Shown in pieces: positions 1 through 5,497 of a stretch of 7,899 bases of DNA. This DNA comes from Candidatus Glassbacteria bacterium RIFCSPLOWO2_12_FULL_58_11 (lineage in GTDB: Bacteria > Gemmatimonadota > Glassbacteria > GWA2-58-10). The stretch covers positions 1 to 7,899 of the forward strand of contig MFIX01000046.1 of the NCBI GenBank assembly GCA_001780825.1, read 5' to 3'. The notes under the pieces were generated by a model. It saw nothing but the letters and a program-made list of their open reading frames with translations, was not told the DNA's origin and searched no databases. How positions within the stretch are numbered: position 1 is the first letter of the stretch; each line of letters opens with the position of its first letter. The position numbers and the translations under genes were made by a program.

Positions 1-343
1 ATCCGCCCTGGAAAACATCCGAGCCAACCGGCTGCGCCGTGGGCGCCGGGGCGGTGATCGGCGCGGGATTGCCCTGAAGCTGCTCCTGAACCACGCTGCG
101 CGGGCCCGAGGTATAACTGGAAAGCAAGGCCAAACCGAAAGCGGAGAGCATGAACAGCGCTCCCAGCACGGTGGTCGCTTTGCTGAGGAAGCCCGCCGCC
201 TGACGGCCGCCGAAGACCGCATCGCTGGTACCGGAGCCGCCGAAAGCGCTGGCCAGACCGCCACCCTTGCCGGCCTGCAGCAGGATCACCACTACCAGCA
301 GAAAGCTGAGCAGGATATGAATGACCAGAAAGAAATTAAACAA
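1..343 (-). CDS. secG: SecG, preprotein translocase subunit (partial, C-terminus off the window)
   Basis: SecG is the small, non-essential inner-membrane subunit of the SecYEG channel and assists SecA-driven export. The 114 visible codons, read by eye from the minus strand, give a first membrane helix at about residues 3-22. The conserved cytoplasmic loop LLQAGKGGGLASAFGG follows at 21-36, then a second helix at about 57-75. After that comes a Pro/Ala/Gln-rich tail that continues past the window edge; such tails vary widely in SecG. The start is a TTG at 343-341. An in-frame TAA lies 12 nt upstream and no ATG or GTG is available nearby. GGAGGG at 347-352 is the ribosome binding site, placed rather close to the start. 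It follows tpiA by 113 nt with its own promoter between them; a tpiA-secG order is common in bacteria. The family call is very secure from the loop motif. Confidence 0.93.
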   Translation of the reverse strand, partial: MFNFFLVIHILLSFLLVVVILLQAGKGGGLASAFGGSGTSDAVFGGRQAAGFLSKATTVLGALFMLSAFGLALLSSYTSGPRSVVQEQLQGNPAPITAPAPTAQPVGSDVFQGG

Positions 344-383
344 GAACCCTCCAGGTTAAATCCTGAATCCAAGTTGACTAGGT

Positions 384-412
384 AAAATAAGACCTGCTGT
401 CCGGGCTGTCAA
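384..412 (-). promoter_or_regulatory. Probable sigma70-type promoter for secG
   Basis: On the minus strand a perfect -35 box TTGACA (407-412) is separated by exactly 17 nt from a -10 box TATTTT (384-389). Transcription would begin near 377, giving a leader of about 35 nt before the secG TTG. This would let secG be expressed separately from the upstream glycolytic genes, although read-through from tpiA remains possible because no clear terminator is visible between them. The box match is seen directly; activity is inferred. Confidence 0.65.
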
Positions 413-468
413 GTATGCTGCCGCGCGTATTTTAGGTTTTCCGTTAAAAGATGCCGGCCGCTCAGGGC

Positions 469-1227
469 CTATTGTTTGAAATTAATCAGCCGCAGGAAAC
501 TCTCCGCGGCCAGCGAGGCTCCACCCACCAGTGCCCCGTCGATATCCGGCGCAGCCATCAACTGGTCGATATTTTCCGGCTTGACGCTGCCGCCGTACTG
601 GATGGTCACCCGCTGGGCGACCTCATCTCCGAAAGCGCCGCCGATAATCCCGCGCACCAGGTGATGAACCTCCTCGGCCTGTTCGACAGTGGCGGTGCGT
701 CCGGTACCGATGGCCCAGACCGGTTCATAGGCGACCACCACCGAAAGCATCTCCTCCGGGCTGAGCTGGGGCAGGACCGCATTGAGCTGGGAGCTTACCA
801 CTTCCTCTGTCTTACCATCCTCGCGCTCCTCGAGCAACTCGCCGATACAGAGGATAGGGTTGAGGCGATAGTTGAGCGCGATCTTGACCTTCCGGGCGAT
901 CAACTCATCAGTCTCGCCGAAAATGTGACGGCGCTCGCTGTGGCCCAGGATCACGTACCGGCAGCCGCAGTCCTTGACCATGGAAGGGCTGATCTCGCCG
1001 GTAAAGGCTCCGCTCTTTTCGCAATACATATTCTGGGCGGCGATAAAGACCCTCTCGGCGCCATCCGCCATCTCGGCCGCCCGGGCCAGGTAGGGCGAAG
1101 CCGGGGCGATCACTACGCTGACCTCCTCCCGGGCCTTGTAGCCGGCCAGCAGTTCCGTGAAAAATTTCTTCAGGTCTTCGGCCAGGTGGTTCATCTTCCA
1201 GTTGGCGGCGATGATTTTCTCTCTCAA
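469..1227 (-). CDS. tpiA: Triosephosphate isomerase
   Basis: This enzyme interconverts dihydroxyacetone phosphate and glyceraldehyde 3-phosphate in the cytoplasm. The 252-residue product is full length for the family and carries every hallmark. AANWKMN at residues 7-13 includes substrate-binding Asn9 and Lys11. GHSERR at 95-100 holds the electrophile His96. AYEPVWAIGTG at 166-176 holds the catalytic base Glu168 and the mobile loop 6. YGGSVKPEN at 211-219 and GALVGGASL at 231-239 form the phosphate grip. The start is TTG at 1227-1225, with AGAGGA at 1235-1240 spaced 7 nt away; an in-frame TGA lies 12 nt further upstream of the TTG, so no longer start fits. It lies 100 nt after pgk and before secG, consistent with a gap-pgk-tpiA transcript. 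No key residue is missing. Confidence 0.97.
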   Translation of the reverse strand: MREKIIAANWKMNHLAEDLKKFFTELLAGYKAREEVSVVIAPASPYLARAAEMADGAERVFIAAQNMYCEKSGAFTGEISPSMVKDCGCRYVILGHSERRHIFGETDELIARKVKIALNYRLNPILCIGELLEEREDGKTEEVVSSQLNAVLPQLSPEEMLSVVVAYEPVWAIGTGRTATVEQAEEVHHLVRGIIGGAFGDEVAQRVTIQYGGSVKPENIDQLMAAPDIDGALVGGASLAAESFLRLINFKQ

Positions 1228-1286
1228 TTTACTATCCTCTCATTACTTAGATTTTAAGTTAATCCTCTCCGGCAATTGGTTCGCAT

Positions 1287-1301
1287 TCGAGACAGACTCG
1301 A
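1287..1301 (-). repeat. Small inverted repeat between pgk and tpiA
   Basis: TCGAG and CTCGA form a 5-bp stem around a 5-nt loop in the 100-nt pgk-tpiA spacer. No T-run follows on either strand, so it is not a convincing terminator. The same spacer holds the 8-mer ATCCTCTC twice (1234-1241 and 1262-1269); the copy nearer tpiA is its Shine-Dalgarno. Either pattern could be chance. Confidence 0.25.
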
Positions 1302-1327
1302 TCCACTGCACCCGGAGACCCGGAAGC

Positions 1328-2527
1328 TCAGGCCTCGTCGAGCGCGGCCACGCCGGGCAACACCTTGCCTTCGAGCAGCTCCAGCGAGGCCCCGCCGCCG
1401 GTCGAGATGTGGGTCATCCTGCCGGCCAGACCCATTTTTTCCACTGCCGCTACGCTGTCGCCGCCGCCGATAATGGATACAGCGCCTTTATCCGTTATCC
1501 CGGCGATTTTCCGGGCGATCTCCTCCGTGCCTTTAGCCAGCGCGGGGATCTCGAACACGCCCATCGGGCCGTTCCAGATCACGGTCCTGGCGTCTTTAAG
1601 CGCCCCGGCAAAAAGCTCGACAGTTTTCGGGCCGATATCCAGGGCCTCCCAGTCCTTGTCTATGCCGTCCACCCCTGTGTTTTTAAGCTGGCCGACAGTC
1701 CGGCTGTCGAAATCGAACTTGTCGCTGACCACGCAATCCACCGGCAGCAGGAGTTTATTTCCCGCTTTTTTCAGCAGTTCTGAGGCCAGCGCGATTTTGT
1801 CCTCTTCCAGCAGGCTCTTGCCGATTTCCTTTCCCTGGGCTTTGAAAAAGGTATAAGCCATCCCGCCGCCGATCAACAGGCGGTCCACCTTGGGCAGGAG
1901 GTTGGAAATCACATCGATCTTGCCGCTGATTTTGGCGCCACCCAGTACAGCCACGAAGGGGCGCTCGGGTTTTTCCACGGCGCCGACCAGATAGCGCAGC
2001 TCTTTTTCCATCAGGAAACCGGAAGCGGCCGGCTTGACGAACTTGATCACGCCCTCGGTGGAGGCGTGGGCCCGGTGGGCCGTGCCAAAGGCATCGTTGA
2101 CATAGATGTCGGCCAGGGCGGCCAGTTTCTTGGAAAACCCCGGGTCATTCTTTTCTTCTTCCTTGTAGAAGCGGAGGTTTTCCAATAGCAGAACCTCGCC
2201 CTCGCGCAGGGCGGCGACCGCCTTTTCGACCTTTTCGCCGATACAGTCATCCACGAAACCGACCTTCTTGCCGATCAGCTTCGAGAGGACCTCGACACAG
2301 GGCTTGAGGCTCATTTTCGGCGAGCGCTCGCCTTTGGGCCGGCCGAGATGGCTCATCAGGGCCAGACGGCCGCCCTGGGCCAGAATGTACTCGATAGTGG
2401 GCGCGGCGGCGCGGATCCGCTTGTCGCTGGTCACTTTCAGGTTCTCATCCAGGGGCACGTTGAAATCCACCCGCATCAGAACCCTTTTCCCCTTGAGGGA
2501 GGTATCCCGGATTGTAAGCTTGCTCAC
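1328..2527 (-). CDS. pgk: Phosphoglycerate kinase
   Basis: This cytoplasmic enzyme transfers phosphate from 1,3-bisphosphoglycerate to ADP, an ATP-forming step of glycolysis. The 399-residue product has the usual two-domain length. The N-terminal substrate domain shows RVDFNVPLDEN (19-29), SHLGRPKG (59-66), LLENLRF (114-120) and NDAFGTAHRAHAS (144-156). GGAKISGKI (196-204) leads into the nucleotide-binding half, which has WNGPMGVFE (318-326), GGGDS (354-358) and STGGGAS (375-381). I chose the GTG at 2527-2525 as start. It has GAGGA at 2536-2540 with 8-nt spacing, and it puts the first conserved strand (KLTIRD) at residues 3-8 as in typical PGKs. An open frame continues 35 codons further upstream to 2632, but that stretch is unlike PGK and overlaps hairpins. 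pgk follows gap by 139 nt and precedes tpiA by 100 nt. Confidence 0.96.
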   Translation of the reverse strand: MSKLTIRDTSLKGKRVLMRVDFNVPLDENLKVTSDKRIRAAAPTIEYILAQGGRLALMSHLGRPKGERSPKMSLKPCVEVLSKLIGKKVGFVDDCIGEKVEKAVAALREGEVLLLENLRFYKEEEKNDPGFSKKLAALADIYVNDAFGTAHRAHASTEGVIKFVKPAASGFLMEKELRYLVGAVEKPERPFVAVLGGAKISGKIDVISNLLPKVDRLLIGGGMAYTFFKAQGKEIGKSLLEEDKIALASELLKKAGNKLLLPVDCVVSDKFDFDSRTVGQLKNTGVDGIDKDWEALDIGPKTVELFAGALKDARTVIWNGPMGVFEIPALAKGTEEIARKIAGITDKGAVSIIGGGDSVAAVEKMGLAGRMTHISTGGGASLELLEGKVLPGVAALDEA

Positions 2528-2572
2528 CTTGCCATTCCTCACGCTGTGAGTTGACGGTTTATGTGCCGAGGC

Positions 2573-2611
2573 GTACAAAGGGGCAGCGCGGCTGCACGCT
2601 GCCCCGGGTAC
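2573..2611 (-). terminator. Strong GC hairpin in gap-pgk spacer (attenuator, weak terminator or mRNA stabiliser)
   Basis: GGGGCAGCG (2580-2588) and CGCTGCCCC (2597-2605) form a perfect 9-bp stem with an 8-nt loop. An outer GTAC/GTAC pair (2573-2576 with 2608-2611) extends it across a small internal loop. Read on the minus strand, the core stem is followed by TTTGT, which is only a weak U-tract. It sits after the gap stop and 45 nt or more before the pgk start. It could therefore partially terminate transcripts or protect the 3' end of a processed gap mRNA. The structure is seen; the role is inferred. Confidence 0.5.
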
Positions 2612-2635
2612 GATATTTTCCGGGCCATTCAACAG

Positions 2636-2660
2636 CCGGGACCTGAGAATTGCGTCCCGG
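2636..2660 (-). repeat. Second hairpin just downstream of gap
   Basis: CCGGGAC (2636-2642) and GTCCCGG (2654-2660) form a perfect 7-bp stem with an 11-nt loop, starting 6 nt after the gap stop codon. No T-run follows. Together with the 2573-2611 hairpin it gives the gap-pgk spacer two successive RNA stem-loops, an arrangement compatible with processing or 3'-end protection of gap mRNA. Confidence 0.4.
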
Positions 2661-2666
2661 AGCGGC

Positions 2667-3668
2667 CTAGGCCATCATCTTCAGCAGGTCGATGCAGCGG
2701 CAGGAATAACCCCACTCGTTGTCGTACCAGCCGAGCACCTTGACCAGCTTCCCGTCGATAACCGCGGTCGAGGCGGCATCGAATACGCAGCTGTGCGGGT
2801 TGCCGATAACATCCACGGAGACTATCGGGTCCTCGGTGTATTCCAGGATGCCTTTGAGTTTGCCCTCGGCGGCTTTCTTCATCGCCGCGTTGATCGCCTC
2901 GACAGTGGCCTCTTTCTTGAGCACCGCGACCAGGTCGGTCAGCGAGCCGTCCGGCGTGGGCACCCGCACCGACAGGCCGTCCAGCTTGCCGCTGAGGTCC
3001 GGGATTACCTTGCCGATCGCCCGGGCCGCGCCGGTGGTGGTCGGGATCATCGACAGGGCGGCGGAACGCGCCCTTCTCAGGTCCTTGTGCGGCATATCGA
3101 GAGTCCGCTGGTCATTGGTGTAGGCATGGATCGTGGTCATCAGGCCGTGCACGATCCCGAAAGTCTCGTGCAGCACCCGGACCATCGGGGCCAGGCAGTT
3201 GGTGGTGCAAGAGGCGTTGGAGATCAGGGCATCGGATTTCTTGAGGTCGTTGTCGTTGACTCCCATGACAATCAGCTTGACCTCGCCGGTCTTGTCCTTG
3301 GGCGGCACGGTAAGCAGGACTTTCTTGGCGCCGGCCTTGAGGTGCTTTTTCAGCAGCTCGGCGGTGGTGAAGATTCCGGTGGATTCCACGACGATATCCG
3401 CGCCGAGCTTGCCCCAGGGCAGGTTTTCCGGATCTTTTTCGCTCAGCACCGGCACCCGGACTCCATTGACCACTATCGCATCGCCCTCGGCCTTGACCTC
3501 GCCCGGGTAGCGGCCGTGGGTCGAGTCGTACTTGAGCAGATGAGCCAGGGTCTTGGCATCGGTGACATCATTGACCGCGGCCACTGAGAAATTACCATCG
3601 GCCATGGCCGCCTTGAACACCAGTCTTCCGATCCTGCCGAACCCGTTGATACCTATTTTGATAGACAT
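2667..3668 (-). CDS. gap: Glyceraldehyde-3-phosphate dehydrogenase, type I
   Basis: This enzyme oxidatively phosphorylates glyceraldehyde 3-phosphate to 1,3-bisphosphoglycerate in the cytoplasm. The 333-residue product is the usual length. The Rossmann motif INGFGRIGR is at residues 7-15, and VNDVTD at 32-37 has an Asp34 of the sort typical of NAD-preferring enzymes. SNASCTTNC at 150-158 carries catalytic Cys154, and His181 lies in TTIHAYTNDQ. RRARSAALSMIPTTTGAA and the C-terminal WYDNEWGYS are further signatures. The ATG at 3668-3666 is preferred over an upstream in-frame ATG at 3713, because a perfect AGGAGG (3674-3679) sits 5 nt before it and the product then starts directly at the cofactor-binding strand. 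It is 69 nt after the comF-like gene and heads the gap-pgk-tpiA set. Its Shine-Dalgarno is the strongest of the six minus-strand genes, which fits high expression. Confidence 0.97.
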   Translation of the reverse strand: MSIKIGINGFGRIGRLVFKAAMADGNFSVAAVNDVTDAKTLAHLLKYDSTHGRYPGEVKAEGDAIVVNGVRVPVLSEKDPENLPWGKLGADIVVESTGIFTTAELLKKHLKAGAKKVLLTVPPKDKTGEVKLIVMGVNDNDLKKSDALISNASCTTNCLAPMVRVLHETFGIVHGLMTTIHAYTNDQRTLDMPHKDLRRARSAALSMIPTTTGAARAIGKVIPDLSGKLDGLSVRVPTPDGSLTDLVAVLKKEATVEAINAAMKKAAEGKLKGILEYTEDPIVSVDVIGNPHSCVFDAASTAVIDGKLVKVLGWYDNEWGYSCRCIDLLKMMA

Positions 3669-3737
3669 GCATTCCTCCTGCAAAGCAAGTAGAAATTGGT
3701 TTGATGAATCCACACGATACGACTTCGGTACAGCTTC

Positions 3738-4457
3738 TTATGCGCGGGCGAAAGTCAAACCCAGGACTCTTTTCGCGCCCGCCTGTTTCAGAGCGTGAGC
3801 GCAGGCGCCCAGGGTGGCCCCGGTGGTCATGACATCATCCACCAGCAGCACGGTGCGGCCCTCAGTACTGCCTGCTTTTCCGCTCCGGAAAGCCCCGGCG
3901 ACATTCATTCGGCGCTGCTCCGGCGTGAGCCTGGTCTGCGATTTCGTGGCCCGCGCCCGGACCAGCGCGGCAGGATCGATCTCCTTACCGGTCAGAGCGA
4001 CCAGCGCCCGGCCCAGTATTTCGCTCTGGTTGTAGCCCCGGCGGAATTTTCGCCAGGGGTGAAGAGGGACCGGCACTACCACCTCGGCCTCCTCGATCAG
4101 CTCCCGGCACGGCTCAAGGCCGTAAGTCAGCTCGGCGAAAAACTGCGCCAGTGAATGAAGCCCCTGGTACTTGAACCGGTGGATCAGAGTGGGCACCGGA
4201 CCCAGGAACCAGGCTGCCGAGCGGAGCTTATCCAGCTCGCCGGCCAGGCCGCCGCACAGCCGGCAGACCAAACCATCTTCCTCGACCGAGGAGCCGCAAC
4301 GCGGGCAGCCCTGCGCGGGAAATTTTACGATCCCTGCCAGACATCTTTCGCAGAGCACAATCCCGGCGGATTCAAGTTTTCGGCCGCAGCCGGCGCAGCC
4401 CGGCGGATAGAACAGATCGAGCAGCGGGCTGAAAGCGGCAAGGAAGCCGCCGGCCAT
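3738..4457 (-). CDS. ComF family phosphoribosyltransferase-like protein
   Basis: ComF/GntX-family proteins combine an N-terminal zinc ribbon with a phosphoribosyltransferase fold. Some are needed for DNA uptake in competence, but the biochemical reaction is not settled. The 239-residue product has four Cys-X2-Cys pairs (C21/C24, C36/C39, C51/C54, C65/C68). It then shows FKYQG (95-99), VPVPLHPWRKFRRGYNQSE (128-146), the KSQTRLTPEQRRMNV segment (172-186) and the PRPP-binding loop VLLVDDVMTTGAT (203-215). All family landmarks are intact. The ATG lies 4 nt after the lgt stop, with GGGAG (4467-4471) inside the end of lgt, so translation is probably coupled to lgt. Nothing else in the window relates to competence, so a role in DNA uptake should not be assumed. 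The family call is firm and the function uncertain. Confidence 0.92.
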   Translation of the reverse strand: MAGGFLAAFSPLLDLFYPPGCAGCGRKLESAGIVLCERCLAGIVKFPAQGCPRCGSSVEEDGLVCRLCGGLAGELDKLRSAAWFLGPVPTLIHRFKYQGLHSLAQFFAELTYGLEPCRELIEEAEVVVPVPLHPWRKFRRGYNQSEILGRALVALTGKEIDPAALVRARATKSQTRLTPEQRRMNVAGAFRSGKAGSTEGRTVLLVDDVMTTGATLGACAHALKQAGAKRVLGLTFARA

Positions 4458-4461
4458 AAGC

Positions 4462-5244
4462 TCAGGCTCCCGCAGTTCTGCGCCTGTAACTCCAGATAAG
4501 CAGGCCCAGACCGAAAATGAAAAGAACGGCGCAGATCACCTGATTGTTGGTCAGGGCAACCGGCGAGTGGACGATTATCTGTTCCGGCTCATAGTAACGG
4601 TAAAAGTCGATCGTGAATCGCGCCGCGGCATACAGCAGCAGCAGCGAAGCAAAGACCACCCCGGAGGGCGGCCGCATTTTTTCAATCAGCAGCAGGACCA
4701 GAAAAATAATGAAACCGTAGGCCGAGGAGTACAGCTGCGTCGGATGGATCGCCTCGTGAAAATGGCTGCCGGCTGCCGAGTTGGGCGGAAAATGAATCGC
4801 CCAGGAAACATCGGAGGGCAGGCCGTAGCAGCAGCCGTAAAGGAAGCAGCCGATCCTGGTAAGGCCAACGCCCAGCGCAATTGAGGGCGCCAGGGTATCC
4901 GCCATTCGGGTGAAACTGACTCCTTTTTTTTTCAGGAAGAGCCAGCTCACCGCCAGTCCGAGCAGTACCCCGCCCATCATCGACAGTCCGCCCTCCCAGA
5001 TCGAGAGCGCCGAGAGCGGATGCGCGGAGTACTCCTCCCAGTGCGTCACTACGTAAAAGGCCCGGGAACCTGCAATCGCCGAAATGAGTATATAGAAACA
5101 AAGGTCAAGCAGGACTGTCACATCGATCCCGTTCCTGGCCGCTCTTTTCTGGGCCACCAGGTAGCCCAGCAGAAATGAAATCGCCAGCATTACACCATAG
5201 CTCTTGATTTCGAGCGGTCCGAGCCTCAAAAGAACGGGATACAA
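4462..5244 (-). CDS. lgt: Prolipoprotein diacylglyceryl transferase
   Basis: Lgt is the inner-membrane enzyme that moves diacylglycerol from phosphatidylglycerol to the lipobox cysteine of prolipoproteins, the first step of lipoprotein maturation. The 260-residue product is of normal length and strongly hydrophobic with about seven membrane segments. It shows IKSYG (13-17), WEGGLSMMGG (83-92), the signature-region segment LTRIGCFLYGCCYG (128-141), HPTQLYSS (167-174) and ARFTIDFYR (208-216). Compared from memory with E. coli Lgt, Arg143 and Tyr26 are kept (here Arg130 and Tyr16). Asn146, Glu151, His103 and Glu243 appear as Cys133, Cys138, Met90 and Asp213. Cys-rich versions of the signature occur in other phyla, so this is probably an active variant. 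The start is TTG at 5244-5242 with GGAG at 5252-5255, spaced 7 nt. It is first in the minus-strand cluster and 4 nt from comF. Confidence 0.94.
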   Translation of the reverse strand: MYPVLLRLGPLEIKSYGVMLAISFLLGYLVAQKRAARNGIDVTVLLDLCFYILISAIAGSRAFYVVTHWEEYSAHPLSALSIWEGGLSMMGGVLLGLAVSWLFLKKKGVSFTRMADTLAPSIALGVGLTRIGCFLYGCCYGLPSDVSWAIHFPPNSAAGSHFHEAIHPTQLYSSAYGFIIFLVLLLIEKMRPPSGVVFASLLLLYAAARFTIDFYRYYEPEQIIVHSPVALTNNQVICAVLFIFGLGLLIWSYRRRTAGA

Positions 5245-5251
5245 TTCGTTT

Positions 5252-5282
5252 CTCCGATAAAATTAAGTCCGCCTTATCAGAG
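5252..5282 (-). promoter_or_regulatory. lgt leader hairpin pairing with its Shine-Dalgarno
   Basis: On the minus strand, CTCTGATAA (5282-5274) can pair with TTATCGGAG (5260-5252) as a 9-bp stem with one G-U pair and a 13-nt loop. The right arm ends in the GGAG that serves as the lgt ribosome binding site. The left arm begins almost at the transcription start predicted from the promoter at 5288-5316 (about 5281). It may tune lgt translation or protect the mRNA 5' end. The pairing is seen; function is inferred. It does not match a riboswitch family I know. Confidence 0.4.
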
Positions 5283-5287
5283 CGTTT

Positions 5288-5316
5288 ATAATAATTAAAA
5301 CCTGCCGGATAGTCAA
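5288..5316 (-). promoter_or_regulatory. Probable sigma70-type promoter for the lgt-comF-gap-pgk-tpiA cluster
   Basis: The minus strand carries TTGACT (5311-5316), a 17-nt spacer and TATTAT (5288-5293). Predicted transcription starts near 5281, leaving a leader of about 37 nt before the lgt TTG. It is the best promoter match seen upstream of the cluster and could drive all the leftward genes, though extra internal promoters before gap are not excluded. Confidence 0.65.
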
Positions 5317-5342
5317 TAATTGGTGCAGATTCGCCCTCTTCT

Positions 5343-5351
5343 TGTTATATT
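5343..5351 (+). promoter_or_regulatory. Possible extended -10 promoter for the exporter genes
   Basis: TG-T-TATATT matches an extended -10 element (TGnTATAAT). The nearest -35-like hexamer, TTGGTG, lies 20 nt upstream, too far for a normal spacer, but extended -10 promoters often lack a good -35. Start would be near 5358, leaving a leader of about 140 nt before the adaptor gene. The 5245-5497 divergent region shows no other strong rightward promoter. Confidence 0.4.
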
Positions 5352-5377
5352 TTAACGAAATGGGAGAGCTTTGAAAC

Positions 5378-5446
5378 ATGTCTCGCATTTTGATTAGCCG
5401 GCAAAAGAAAAAAAATGAACTCTTTGGGTCCCTTCACGCGTCTTAA
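5378..5446 (+). CDS. Possible 22-codon leader ORF (low confidence)
   Basis: An ATG at 5378 opens a 22-residue frame starting MSRILISRQKKKNELF and ending at TAA (5444-5446), 51 nt before the adaptor start. GGGAG at 5362-5366 lies 11 nt upstream, which is longer than ideal. It is inside the predicted leader of the adaptor mRNA, so it could be a regulatory upstream ORF. A frame this short is expected by chance, and the sequence has no recognised motif beyond a basic RQKKK patch. Confidence 0.15.
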   Translation: MSRILISRQKKKNELFGSLHAS

Positions 5447-5497
5447 ATTAATATCAAAGAAATTCCCTTTCTCATTTCCAACCGGAGTTAACCCAAA

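Noticed and set aside
413..468. Possible terminator after tpiA
   Set aside because: A GC-rich stretch and a short TTTT are present on the minus strand, but I could not form a stem longer than a few pairs directly before the T-run.
451..1257. 268-codon open frame on the plus strand
   Set aside because: It lies opposite tpiA, which has all its catalytic motifs. Its own translation resembles no family and is explained by codon bias of the real gene.
1157..1783. 208-codon open frame on the plus strand across the tpiA-pgk junction
   Set aside because: It overlaps two conserved genes on the other strand, has no ribosome binding site and shows no domain.
2528..2632. 35-residue N-terminal extension of pgk
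   Set aside because: It is unlike PGK N-termini, overlaps the 9-bp hairpin, and the GTG at 2527 has a well-spaced ribosome binding site.
2793..3587. 264-codon open frame on the plus strand
   Set aside because: It is antisense to gap, whose protein is complete and conserved. The His/Arg/Gly-rich translation is typical of an antisense shadow.
3669..3713. 15-residue N-terminal extension of gap
   Set aside because: The perfect AGGAGG sits inside it, 5 nt before the ATG at 3668, and GAPDH proteins begin at the cofactor-binding strand.
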